From Ascochyta rabiei (Eukaryota; Ascomycota; Dothideomycetes; Pleosporales; Didymellaceae), in the NCBI RefSeq assembly GCF_004011695.2, contig NC_082407.1:1860001-1924000 (forward strand): DNA of 64,000 bases, written 5' to 3'. Positions 42,043 through 53,581 of this stretch are shown here, in pieces (within the stretch, counting starts at the first letter, position 1; each line of letters begins with the position of its first letter). Both the position numbers and the translations under genes were made by a program. The notes under the pieces are model-generated. The model did not search any database. It was not told where the DNA came from and saw only the letters and a list, made by a program, of their open reading frames with translations.

Positions 42043-44405
42043 GGCTGGTGGTGGTGGCGTTTGTGGGGGTGGAAGGATCTAAAACGGAGATTTTACGTCG
42101 CGATGATAGACGAGCTGTCCCACTTCGATCTGCCAAGGGGGGAAGAGGGTCGTAAGGTGCGTTGGTTGTTGGTTGTTGGTTGTTGGTTGTTGGTTGTTGG
42201 TTGCTGGTTGCTGGTTGCTGGTTGCTGGTTGCTGGTTGCTGGTTGCTGGTCTGGTGATTCCGTCACACGTAGACGAACAGTGACGAGCGAGGGAACTGAC
42301 ACACGAAATGCGGAGTCGTGGATGCAGGGGAGCAAGGAGGGTTGCGGGGAGTTTGTGATGTGAGGGAGGGAAAGAATAAAGGCACAATTGCATTCTCGAG
42401 ACGAGCCATGTTTTGCGGGCAGAAAGCTGGAGCAGTGGGTTTAGTCTCCGTTCCGCCGAACGTCGAAGGGTCCAGTTTGATTAAAGCACGGTTGCAGTTG
42501 CCGGCAATGCTGAACAAAATGTTCCAGATGCAGAGAACCGCGGTTAACGTTGGCTAGCGAAGAGCCTCACGTCCATCAATCAACGGCTATCGATTTCTCG
42601 ACAGCGGTGCAACCTTCTGAGCGGCCCCGCATTCGAGAGTGGTCCCTGCCTGTACTAGTAAATGCAGCCCTCACTGCAGCTTCTCGACCACCAGCTTGCC
42701 AATAGCCTGCAGACACCAAAGACAAATCTCCATTGTTAGCTATCGACCTGGAACATACACAGTACATTCAAACTCTTTCAGTGCGCATCGGCAAGCACGT
42801 GCTGGTATAGGTATGACATCACTGCCAGCAATTTCACTATGCATCGCTGCACTTCAAAGACAACCTTTTGTGCTTCTCTACACAACTCTACTTTGCGATT
42901 GAGTGATCAACCACTTCGAGCCCCTGTCCCCCAGAGTATCATCCTCTCTTGTCGAGGAGCAGGGACTGTTCGTGCTCGTATCAACAACACGATCAGACCA
43001 GCGAAGCATCATCAAACGGACTGATGACCGAGAAATCAGATAGACGTAGCGATGTATTCGGCCAGCAGTCACCATCAGCCTGCCCTTGACCTGACGCTCC
43101 GGTGTACACCTCACTCTGTCCGCGTTGCCCCACCATCTCGCTCGGGAGCCGGCATGGGCCACTGAAGCCGGCCCAGACAGGACTTGCAGTTCCGCGGTAT
43201 TGCTAGCAAGAGCTCATGTCGTTCCACCTCGTCAGTCGTCGTGAACGAAGCTCCAAGCCTAATCCATGAGCTATGGAACGCCTGACAGACACCCAAGTTC
43301 TTCCGTTGCACAACCATCTATTCCAGCTTGTCCATTTTCAGATGCTGCGACATGCCAGCATTCAACTTACTCATAGGGAACGCTTGGCTGGTCTTTATAT
43401 AGCACACCCAACGGCACCGGCTGCTAACCCAAGGTTAAGCGCCAGATGGTAATTGGAACTGAACATTGTGATCTCGAGAGGTACATGCAGGCCAAAGTTT
43501 GGGAAACGAAGACCTGGAGTCTCGAAATGCATCTGATGACGGAGGGCCACTCCGACTTGCAGACAGAGTGCGCATGCATCGAACTGTGCGGTAAGTGTGT
43601 GATTGAGCATAGCCACTTTACTCGTTTCGGAGGGCTGGGGCTGTGCCGGCCGTTGTATCAAGCCGCCCAGACGAATGTTACCACCGGTGTCTGCCTTGGG
43701 GCTTCAATCAAGCTCACAGTTTCCGTTGGAAGTTCGCGCTTGTTTCGATCTCTCTGCCACGAGTGCTCGCCGGTTCAGCTGAAGAATTGTGTCGCCTTCG
43801 AATTAGCGAGCAGCATCTGCTTGGCAGAACAGCCCTCTCAGCCATCCCCGCCAGCACAGCATAGGTATTGGAGATCGCAAGGCCGCCCTGAGTCCTCTAG
43901 CCAGCCGCCTCAGCATAGGCCATTACACGAGACGCGCGCAGCTCCCGCCTACCGTTCGGTCGACTGGCGGGGTTTTTCTGTAATAGCCCGCGCGCGCTTT
44001 TCCCGCTTTCCCTTTTTCCATCTTCCGTAAAGTGTTCGACGTCGCAGAAATCCGACACTGCCTCTGCCACTACAGCGACTACCCTGCGCAAGGCAGATCG
44101 CAAACGTCAGGTTCTGACCAGCCTCACTTGTCCTTGATCGTGCAGGCGTATTACCTACCTGGGCTCGCCTCTCCATACTCTGTTTGCGCGTTCTGGTGCG
44201 CTACTGAGCTACCTCTTGTTGTTGTTGTTCGTCCAGTCCCACTGTCTCTCGCACATCCCCCACCACGTTCAGGCAGCACTATGGCTCCTTGACCAGCAGG
44301 TATCAAAGTCACGCTGTCCCCTAATGTGAGCTTGGTCGCGTCCATCGCTCGCCACTCATCTTTCGTTATCAGCTCATTGGATTTGCCTTTCAAACAGGCC
44401 AGCTC
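42043..44405. other. Long divergent intergenic region before the four-finger factor
   Basis: About 2.4 kb. Apart from the heptamer array it contains a plus-strand frame (43446-44027) with no recognisable content. It also contains a possible leader intron just before the 44406 start (donor GTATCA at 44300, acceptor CAAACAG ending 44397). A three-codon upstream ORF starts at 44281. I support no gene here. Confidence 0.4.
42161..42251. repeat. Heptamer array, 6 x GTTGGTT then 7 x GCTGGTT
   Basis: Thirteen head-to-tail 7-bp units lie 119-209 bp upstream of the minus-strand ATG at 42042. The first six are all GTTGGTT and the last seven GCTGGTT (the final one ends in C), so the two variants are in two clean blocks. 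Confidence 0.9.
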
Positions 44406-47400
44406 ATGAACGCGATCGACGCTCGTATGCAGCCACAAGATGGCCAGCGGCGTCAGCACCGCCACTTCGAGGATGCGCCTGCTAACGGCTACACACCTCT
44501 GCCTGGCACCGGGAATTTCTTGATGTCAGATGCGCAAGATGCATTCACATTTTCGGCGGAGCCAACAGCCATGGCCTATGACAACTCGACGATGACTCTC
44601 CCATCGTCAAGCACGCCAGGTCATGATTCAGCATTCACTCCCAACCTCGACTCCTCCTTCGACTCTACCCTCCACCCTGACATGGTCAGTCGCTCATACC
44701 CTCCACTCAATGCCTATAGTCAAGGACAGAACCTTTCTGCCGGAACCTACGCCAATCTCGGCCCAGCTACATCGCCGTCACACTCGGCAGAGCATCTCAG
44801 CCCTGAGCCGGGGTACGCAAGTGACCTCAACCAGCAAAACCCGAGCAACTATACGACGCCAAGCTTCAATAGCCAATATCTTGATGAGTCGTTCTCAAAT
44901 CTGAACTTCACTGAAGACCCCACCACCACTACCGCCTTCCCTACGTACCAAGCAGACGTGGACATGTCGCTCTTGACGTCGGGCTCGTTGAACACATACA
45001 ACGCTCAACCGCACATGTTGCCGACGAACGGGACATTCTTCCACCAACATCAGTTGATGTCGCCTAGCATAACGAACACTTCCAGTCCTGCGATGGGAAA
45101 TGACAGCTCAATATTCATGGCAACGCAATTTCCTGATGACGGCCAAAGCTCCTTCACGCCGCCTAGCCAAATAAGTCACTTGCTGCACAAGATACCCAGG
45201 AACCCTTTGCAGAGTCCGCCTCTGATGAACAGTCCTGGACACGTGTCAATGGCAAGTCCTCGTCCGCTCACACGGCACATGACAAGTCCTATCGTACGAG
45301 TAGAGAACTACAGCAGGGAAGAGTCTCCCTCATATTCGGACAACAGCAGAGGCTTTAGCAGACGAAGCCTCAGTAGCCGGCGATCCGGCAACCACCTCTC
45401 GCCATACCCACAGAATGACTCGTCCGACGAAGAAGAAGAATCACATGAACAATTGCACGTTCAGGCCGTGTATCGAGAAACGGAACGCAATGAGGATGGC
45501 TCTTGGTTAGGTACAGCTGGTCCGGGCCAGGCTGGACTAAGCCCTATGGATCGTCAAGCGATGGGAGATATGTTGGTACCCAGTCTTGACGAGATTGCAG
45601 AGCGTAGGACAAAAATGGAGAAGAAGCTCGAAGTACAAGATTGGTTGACAAAGAGCGAGGTTGGAAGCGAAACAGGAGATTTCGCTACATCGAGCAGCTT
45701 TCTCAAACCCCACACCGGACGTCGTCGCGCCAAAAGCCAGAACGATGCCAATCGCCAAGCTCTCCATGGCAGTTTCGGACTCGACGTACGCAGCAGTTTT
45801 GACACCTTTAATGCCACCAACATACCCGGACCTGGCAGATACATCATCGAGCAAAGCGAATGTGGCGATGACGACGAAGAAGAAGAGGAAGACAATAGTT
45901 CCGACTCACCACCAGCCTCCGTTAATATGCAAGCAGACCAAACAGAAAGCTCGTACTTCCCTGCTACCCGAGAGTCCAGCTCCACCACTGATGCTATCGT
46001 GCAGCCATGGATGGACGTGCCAGTGCAGCCACCGGCAACATCAAGCCACTATCAGCCCCCCACGTCCAATGCTGCAATGATGCGCTTTCGACAGCGAGCC
46101 AAGGATGTCGAATCCGCATCACTTGCTGCCACCGTTGGATCACGCCGGCTGAGTGAGCCGGATCTTGCCAGTATTCGTGGGTCGCCTGGTGTTGTTCGAC
46201 GCATAGAGCCTGAGCCCCGTAAGAGCGATGACAGGCAGCGCCGTCCAAACTTCTTACGCAATATCAGGCGTACTCCAAGTAACCTGCTCAAGCGCAAAGG
46301 CAGTGTGCCTGCACAACAAACTTTGGATATGACGTCAGACCAGTCTAAGGATCTTGTCTTTGAGAAGCCAAAGCGGATTGGAAGCTGGGGACGTCCCAAG
46401 TCTCCGAGAGCTAACACCAACCTCAGCGACAAAAGTAAAGACGGCGTCCCATCTAGTTCTCTAGGTGTCTCTGCGACTTCAGGTCCATGGTATCAAGGAG
46501 CAAAGAACGTCATCAAGCGAAGTCGTAGTCGAAGTGACATTGGCCGAAGCAGAGGCGATTCTGGAAAGTCATTTGGCTTGGCTGAGCTTATGACCCAGCA
46601 CGGTGGACCGCCCATGCCTATGCTTGCTTCGCCTCTTGCAGATACGGAAGGGATGAAGCAGTCCGTGCACCCAGGTCTTGGTGCGGATGAAGACGACGAC
46701 GACGATCAAGAGGCAATTACGATGGACCTCAAAGTGCGCACAGATCCTATCATTCCTAATCAAGAAGGATTCCGTACACACGCTCGCCAACTGAATCCTC
46801 GTTTGGCTGACTTCATGGTTGAACGCATCGCTCAGGAACAGATCAGAAGATACAAAAGACTGCTTGAGTTCCGAGTGAAGCACATTAATGTCGTACAGAA
46901 TAGAAACTGCGCGTCCGGGAAGTTCTGTACAGAGCTAGGTGGTGAAGCAAAACAGCTGCCCCCCAAAGCTGGCAACAAAGACCATGACGCACCATTCCTT
47001 GGTTTCCAGATTACAACTCCAGGTGAGGAGGAGGACGATGCTGAGCTTCCACCAGAAGGCACGGTCGTGGCTGCGCAATTCCCCTCGGGTGTTCCTCTGC
47101 CGCCTGTCAAGCGCCTTCCAGCTGAATTCGAATGTCCGCTGTGCTTCAAAGTGAAGAAGTTTTTCAAACCGTCTGACTGGACAAAGCATGTACACGAAGA
47201 CGTTCAGCCTTTCACGTGCACCTTCCCTAATTGTCAGGAACCCAAGTCGTTCAAGCGCAAAGCTGACTGGGTTCGGCATGAGAATGAACGTCACCGACAG
47301 CTGGAGAATTGGACCTGCAACATCTCTGACTGCAACCATACGTGCTATCGTAAGGACAATTTCGTACAACACCTGGTCCGAGAGCACAAGATTGCTGAGC

Positions 47401-48265
47401 CAAAGCAGCGGACTGGACGAGGGTCCAACAAGGATCCGCCTGCAAGCAGCGATGCCGGTATGTGATGCGGAACCTAGCTTGAAGGGTAGTTGCTAACGCT
47501 CCTTTAGAAGATGTATGGGCTGTTGTTGAAAGATGTCGCCGCGATACAACGAAGCAACCCAAGGATGAGCCTTGTCGATTCTGTGGCAACATCTGCAACA
47601 GTTGGAAAAAGCTCACTGTTCATCTGGCGAAGCATATGGAGCAGATCAGCATGCCTATACTCCCGCTGGTCGAACAGAAGCTCCTCAACGCCGATACCAT
47701 CATCAGCCCTGTACAGGAGTTCCCAGACACACGCAAGCTATCAGCCGTGTTTTCCAGAAAGCCTGTTCCTAGCCCCTTACAGCCGAGCCCCAACACGACT
47801 TTTGGGCCAGGTATCAATCCTTTTAGACCGCACGATCCAAGCGAGGCAGCGGCCAATGTAGTGCACTCGTACCCTCCACCCCAAATGGTGGCACCGCAGC
47901 AAAGTGGGTACGCGGCCTACGCTGCAAACAACATGCATTATACGAATCAGACCTATCCCGGAACCCCAAACCCCCCCAAAACCCCCATGGTGTATACCAA
48001 CGAGTTCCCGTTGCAGGACCCGTCGTACGTGAACATGGGCCCCGTGTCTGCGATTCAACAACAGGAGCAGGCCATGTTCACAAACTCTCCGACGGAGACG
48101 ACTGCTTTCCCCAGCTACTTGGCTCCTGACCAGCAGAACATGATGGGTGGGCGTTTCGATGCAGCGATGCAGATGCAGTATCAGCAGCAGGCGGCCACGG
48201 GGACCTACCAGGCTATGGACTATTTGACGAACCAGCAGCAGCAAAACTATCAATATCAAGGATAG
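44406..48265 (+). CDS. Large C2H2 zinc-finger transcription factor, four fingers (2 exons, 1269 aa)
   Basis: The exons are 44406-47457 and 47508-48265; the 50-nt intron (branch TGCTAAC) rejoins Ala-Glu-Asp in phase. The first 850 residues are disordered, Ser/Pro/Asn-rich, with acidic runs (DDDEEEEEDN, DEDDDDD) that could act in activation. Fingers 1-3 are at about 910-995: CPLCFKVKKFFKPSDWTKHV, then CTFPNCQEP with KADWVRHENERH, then CNISDCNHTC with NFVQHLVREH. Finger 4 (from C1040) is CRFCGNICNSWKKLTVHLAK and lies wholly in exon 2, about 40 residues after finger 3. The tail is Gln/Pro/Tyr-rich. The WTKHV and DWVRHE finger helices recur in a family of filamentous-fungal regulators; the target is unknown. 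The start at 44406 is the first ATG of the open frame; Met8 is an alternative. Confidence 0.88.
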
Positions 48266-48351
48266 TAATACGGCGTGGTATGTGGGAGCGAGAAGAGGAT
48301 CATCTCGGAAGAAGATGGAATGAGATGAGAGCGATTTACACCTTACGACCA

Positions 48352-48436
48352 TTTTTTTTCTTTTTTTTTTTCTTTTTTTTTTTCTTTTTCCCAATTTTTC
48401 CCTATTTTTCCCTATTTTTTCCTTTTTCTTTCCCTC
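48352..48436. repeat. T-rich pyrimidine tract
   Basis: Runs of 8-12 T are separated by single C, followed by a CCCTATTTTT-type repeat. The tract starts 87 nt after the stop codon of the zinc-finger gene and probably lies in or just beyond its 3' UTR. Confidence 0.9.
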
Positions 48437-48702
48437 CCCACAGTTCGATGATATCCCTGCAGCCTTCAGATGCATCGAGGGCGGTCATTTCATCGTTTGT
48501 GCTTCACAGCGTGTTGTATGTATATCACGGCGATGGCGCATGTAGTGCATAATAAGAATACGCATGTTTCAGTTCAGCATGGATACGACGTGGTGCAACA
48601 CCAAGACGCAATTCACATGGGAAGCATGGCCTCGTGTGTTGGACGGCCAATGGACGTGGGAGGAGGGGTGGGGTGGGGTGTGTATGCAAGGCGAGAAAGC
48701 AG

Positions 48703-48855
48703 GACTCGATTGCGTGCATCGTGTCGAGAATAGCAAGCGTGCCACCTACAGCCTCTTCTTGCGACAAACAGGGTAGAGTCGCGTGCATCGTTTCGAGAAT
48801 AGCAATGGTGCTACTACAGCCTCTTCTTGTGACAAACAGGGTAGAGTCGCGTGCT
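48703..48855. repeat. 68-bp tandem duplication (about 2.2 copies)
   Basis: The unit carries CGAGAATAGCAA and ACAGCCTCTTCTTG and repeats with a 68-bp period (second copy from 48776, third partial copy from 48844). The copies differ by a few substitutions and a small indel near the start. Confidence 0.85.
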
Positions 48856-50096
48856 GGCACGAGTTGCTGCTGTGTCCCCTCCCTCCCCCTTGAGGGTGGT
48901 CATTGTGTACGCTGCAAAGACCAGGAATGAAGCGAGTCAATGGACGTCGGCTCTTTACCTTGAGCAGCAGCCATGCGATGTGTGCAGTCAACTACGAGTT
49001 TCGGCGGCAATCTGATCCCAGCTCGGTTCAACTAGACCGTCAACAACCGCTGGCCAATACGAGGCTGGACTGCAAGGCAGACTACGTGCGCACGGGGGTC
49101 ACTTTTCGAGAACAAGACGGGTTTCTTCCGTCGGGTTGCTAGTTTGCGACAAAGGTGGGATGGCATTTGTGCGCGGCCTCGATCCTACGTTGTCATGGTT
49201 GGTGTGACTTGACATGTCGGTGGTCGGGCGGACGGGCTGCCGGCGGCTGTAGGTGGTGGACGGATGACGCAGTAGAGGGCTGGAGGTTGGGGGGACTCCG
49301 TCGTTTGATGTGTTTGACGTGGTCCCGCGCGTCAGAGGAAGCAGCTGCCGTCCAGCTTTGGCGCTTTGCACACAAGGCTGTCCCAGGCGAGAGACAGGTT
49401 GTTCAAACCAAACCGGCGTGCAGTCCTGATCGATCTGCACGAACACGCCTCATCCATGTGCGTGCTGGCCCCAGCATGACGATCAGAAGCTTTGACGCTC
49501 AGCGGCGGCCTAAGCTGCATGGCACCGTGCTGACGTTGGTATGCTTCTGAGACGCAGACGAGACAGCTGGAGAGCCAATGGGTGCCAGATGGCAGTATCG
49601 CAGCTCGATAACGGGCGTGAGCACAGCAGACGCGCGAAGCGGCGCATCTGGACTGTACAGCCTTCAGGGCCGAGGGCAGAGCAGCGGGGCAAGACTTGGG
49701 CGTCGAAGAAGCGTTGAAAGGATGACTACATGAATGACTACATGCAGAGGCAGGCTGCGGAGGGGGGTGAGATGGAGACATGTGCTCTGTGCGACTGTGA
49801 CCAGCAGGCAACTGACTGTCTGAGCCGAGTGGTACCAGACGGCTGGCGCTGTTTGCTGTCTTTGCAAGCTCACACTGCCGTCTGTTGTTGAGGGCAGCGG
49901 TTTCGGAGCACGGGTTCAGGGCGTTCAGGGCGGGCGCTTGGGCGTGGTCGAGTGCAAAGCTGGGGACGCGCCGCAATTTCAGCCGGCTCCTCCAATCGGC
50001 CGCCACAGCGCGCAGTGAGCAAAGGCTGTGAGATGATGTTGGCTACGCGCGCGGGATTTTCGGCGAGGTGCAACGCTGATTTGCCTGTGACATGTG

Positions 50097-50236
50097 CATT
50101 TCCATTTCCATTTCCATTTCCATTTCATTTCCATTTCATTTCCATTTCATTTCCATTTCATTTCCATTTCCGTTTCCATTTCCATTTCCGTTTCCATTTC
50201 CATTCCCACCCCCATTTCCATTTCCGTTTCTGTTTC
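50097..50236. repeat. CATTTC hexamer array with 11-mer variants
   Basis: About 140 bp built from CATTTC, partly arranged as 11-mers (CATTTCATTTC) and partly with CGTTTC variants. It lies about 2.3 kb upstream of HapB. Confidence 0.9.
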
Positions 50237-50540
50237 GCGCCAGATAGGCACCGTGCCTTGCGGGCTGCAGCGTGATGAGCAGCAGCAGTAGCAGCACGTT
50301 CGCCAACTTCGCTTGCACCTGCCACGGAAGCCATTGCACATTGCGTAGCCCTCGGGCTGACCGCTCTCTTGCTGCCCGCTTCTGAGCCGGCCCATGACGT
50401 GTGGCGAGGCGGCTCTCCCTTGTCCGCAGCAGCGTCTGATGAGGCCACTGGGGGGGCGGGCAGTGCTGGCGATGCTGGGCGATGTAGACAACATGGCAGG
50501 ACAGGCACACAGTCTGCCGTCTCCCCAGACCAGCCGCGAT

Positions 50541-50594
50541 GTGCAGAGGTGCAGAGGCGCAGATGTGCAGATGTGCAGAGGTGCAGAGGTGCAG
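50541..50594. repeat. GTGCAGAG octamer array
   Basis: Six full and one partial 8-bp units in tandem, with GTGCAGAG, GCGCAGAT and GTGCAGAT variants. Confidence 0.85.
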
Positions 50595-51600
50595 CATGGT
50601 CGCGCAGCCCATCCGCCAGCAGCTGGGGAGGGCGAAAGGCAGGCTGTGGCTGACTTGTTATTGGCAGGCATCCCTGTCGGCAGGCCGCGCCTTCCGCGAA
50701 TAGAAGAACCCCGCCCATCGCCCTTTCCCTCTCGCGCCCAACCACAGCTTCTCCCTCCTTCTCCAATCATCCTGCACCACCTCGACTAGCCATCAGCATC
50801 AACCAGAATCACGAGTCTTGCGCTACAACGCGCTCGTGGTCACAACACGTTCAACCGCACCGGGTGCCTTTTGTGTCTCTGCCCGGCGCCTCCACAAGCC
50901 CTGCTGCTCTGCCGCCCTGCTTGCTGCCCAGCGCAAATTTGGTGCGCGCAAGTGTCTGCACGCGTCGGTAAGACAAGAGCTGCGTCCTGCCGCCCTCTCG
51001 GCCAGTCAACGCGAGTCGCGCTCCTCACCACCACAAAATCTCGTGACTGAACTTCGCTGCGGCCTGCTGCATCCGTAAGTCCACCCAGCCCATCATCTGC
51101 TTGCTGCACCTTGTCGTCGTTGCCCGAGTCCGACTCCGAGTCGGCGTCCTGCTGCGACGCGTCTTCATGTTCGGTTTCCACCCTCTTTGCGTCTGCGCGA
51201 CGTTTGCAGCGCCTACCCGGCCTGCCCAGCTCGCCCCCAGAGCCGCCATGCTGCCCCGAGCGCTGCACACCCTCGCGCCTGCCCGGCCTGCCATGCGCTC
51301 CTGCTAACAGCGCCCCGTCAGACTCATTAACGCTGCTCGGCTTTGTATCGCACACGCTGCCAGCTGCGTGGTCGGAGCCTGTTGACGAGAGCATCACCTG
51401 CCCGTCGCGATACTATATCTCTGCGCACTCGCTGGTCGCCCTGCGCACCCGTCCGAGCACGCTCTAGCAACGCCGCTACCAGGGCCCTACCACCACCACT
51501 ACCACCACTACCACCACTACCACGCCAGCGTCACCTCGCCGGCGCAGCAATCGACCCAGCCTGCATTTGCGACGTGCATGTGCCGCGCTGATTAAAGTCG

Positions 51601-52501
51601 GTAAGTGTCTCCATGGGCCTGCATGAACCTGCATTGCCAACGCATCACCTCCAATCGCCCGCCTGCCAACACATGCCCACCTTCGACCTCCTCCAATTGC
51701 TCGAGTATCTGTGCCTCGGACTAGCTGACCATTGCTCTTGACTCTATAGACCTTTTCCGCCTTCCCTCTTGACTGGGTGAAGCCCTGAAACGGCGACTTC
51801 CCCACACGGAGCGGGCCTTTAGACTGCAGTCTTCCTCACCATTGCCGGCCCACTCTGACCTCTGTGCGAGTGCACCGCCCCAGACCTGACTCGGCACCCA
51901 ATCGCCGTCATTGCGCCTCAACACCTGCGCTGAGACTACGACCGTGCGCGTCTCGAGCACTTCGCCTCATCAGCGTAGCCATTGACAGCGCATCAAGCAT
52001 CTCTTTGCCGCGACGTGACCAGCTAGTACTCCGCGCCTAGAAACGCACATCCCGCGCTCCATCAGCAAACAACAGCCTCCACCACCTAGCTCACTGTCAA
52101 ATCAGCCACCGAGTGCTTCCACTCAACCCAGAGTCGATCCTCCGTAAGCCTCCGCACGCTCCCAACACGCGTTATTGGTCGTGTACTCATTTCGTTCCCA
52201 GTTCTAGGCTACCACCCTCCAACCAACCTTTGCTGAGCTAACATCCAAGTCGCGTCCCTGCGCGTCCATTGTACCTCCTTCTGCGAATCACACAAGACCT
52301 TGCCTCTAGGCAACGCACGGCGCGAGCACTCGCGATTGAGGCTCTTTCCAAGTCCAACCAAGGCTTCTGCGAGAATCCTGTACCCTGCTTCTGTGCTTGT
52401 CACTGGCGCAACCGGGGTATTACTCACAACAACGCTGCTTCAAGTCGCGCACGTCGAGCTTGCCTTGTACACCCACAACACCAACAATAAATATTTCTAA
52501 C
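51601..52501 (+). promoter_or_regulatory. Probable long ATG-free 5' leader of HapB, with a likely leader intron
   Basis: From 51676 to the HapB start at 52502 there is no ATG on the plus strand in any frame (826 nt). The last ATG before this (51673) lies inside a good intron candidate at 51601-51749 (donor GTAAGT, acceptor CTATAG). The stretch is pyrimidine-rich. It contains CCAAT pentamers at 51651, 51693 and 51898. A five-codon ORF (ATG 51578, TAA ending 51595) lies just before the candidate donor. Confidence 0.55.
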
Positions 52502-53581
52502 ATGACCGATTACGCGCAGTATCAACAGCCCCACCACGGGCATGCGCCCGGGCACATCCAGCCCTACGGTGGAGGCCAGAACCCAGCTGCAGGCAACCCA
52601 TCAATCACGTCACCCACACAACAGCAACAGATGCATTCGTATCAGCAAACATCGCCAATCCTCCCGTCGCAGGGATACGGTCAAGCTGGCGCGCAACACC
52701 AGCAACACCCTCAGCAGATGGCCTACGCACAGCAAGGCTACATGCCCGGCATGCCCCAGGCGTACGGTATGTCGCCAACACAAGCGGCAGCCATGGCCAC
52801 AGCTGCCGCTGCAGGTCCGGCAGGAGCCTACGGATACGACCAGAATGCGATGCATGGACAGCTCGCGCAAGACCCCAGAGCATCCCCGCGCATGTCTGGA
52901 GGACAATTGAAGCAGGACGTACGCGCTGCTCCGCGGTCGCCCACCGCCGTCTCAGCTGGCATGGCTGGACCGCTCGCATCCCAGGTCCAGATGACACCCA
53001 GTCAAATGCAGCAGCGCAGAATGAGCACCCAAATCAGCAGTCCTGCGATGCAGCAGCCTCAGCCGGTCATGAGTCACGTAGGACCTCGCTCGTCCATCTC
53101 AGGCCCCCCTCAGATGGCAGCACCACCACAGCATCAACAGTCGCCCGAGCTTGTAGCTGGAGCGCAGGCCGAGGAAGCCCCACTCTACGTAAACGCTAAA
53201 CAGTTCCACCGAATCCTGAAGCGCCGGCTCGCGAGACAGAAACTGGAAGATGCCCTCCGTCTGACATCCAAGGGCCGCAAGCCATACTTGCACGAGTCGA
53301 GACACAACCACGCCATGCGTCGCCCCCGTGGACCTGGTGGACGATTCTTGACCGCTGAGGAGGTCGCGGCTATGGACGCCCAAGGCAAGGACGGCGAGAC
53401 CGACAACAAGGAGAACAATGTTGCCCCACCCCCACCCAAGGCCAGGGGTGGGGGCCCCAAGCGCAAAGCTTCTCAGACTCAGCTGAAGGCCGGTCCACCC
53501 AAGAAGACCAAGGCCCAGCAACAGAGCATCAGCGAAGAGGATGAGGATGAGGAAGACGATGATCCGGAGGATGACGGCTGA
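52502..53581 (+). CDS. hapB: CCAAT-binding complex subunit HapB / NF-YA (359 aa)
   Basis: HapB is the sequence-specific subunit of the HapB/C/E (NF-Y) heterotrimer that binds CCAAT boxes in nuclear promoters and, with HapX-type partners, controls respiration, iron and redox genes. Single exon. Residues 1-220 are Gln/Pro/Ala/Met-rich, the usual glutamine-rich region. The core is at 225-283. The subunit-association helix is [19 protein letters not shown] with RQKLE, and the linker is LTSKGRK. The DNA-contacting part is [20 protein letters not shown] with RFL, all residues as in the family. The C-terminal 75 residues are acidic and basic patches ([22 protein letters not shown]). The start is the only ATG for more than 800 nt. 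I am very confident in the identification. Confidence 0.97.
   Translation: MTDYAQYQQPHHGHAPGHIQPYGGGQNPAAGNPSITSPTQQQQMHSYQQTSPILPSQGYGQAGAQHQQHPQQMAYAQQGYMPGMPQAYGMSPTQAAAMATAAAAGPAGAYGYDQNAMHGQLAQDPRASPRMSGGQLKQDVRAAPRSPTAVSAGMAGPLASQVQMTPSQMQQRRMSTQISSPAMQQPQPVMSHVGPRSSISGPPQMAAPPQHQQSPELVAGAQAEEAPLYVNAKQFHRILKRRLARQKLEDALRLTSKGRKPYLHESRHNHAMRRPRGPGGRFLTAEEVAAMDAQGKDGETDNKENNVAPPPPKARGGGPKRKASQTQLKAGPPKKTKAQQQSISEEDEDEEDDDPEDDG

Larger units (their letters stand above)
48266..52501. other. Repeat-rich 4.2-kb intergenic block upstream of HapB
   Basis: This is the longest gene-free stretch in the window. It begins with a pyrimidine tract 3' of the zinc-finger gene and contains several tandem arrays (listed separately). 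It ends with the long leader of HapB. The frames of up to about 220 codons here are low-complexity and none is recognisable. CCAAT pentamers occur at 49992, 50763, 51651, 51693 and 51898. Confidence 0.5.

Noticed and set aside
43446..44027. Plus-strand frame of 194 codons upstream of the four-finger factor
   Set aside because: Cys/Ser-rich with no recognisable domain; more likely promoter or leader of the downstream gene.
49332..50006. Minus-strand frame of 224 codons
   Set aside because: Ala/Ser/Cys-rich low-complexity sequence inside a repeat-rich intergenic block, without any domain.
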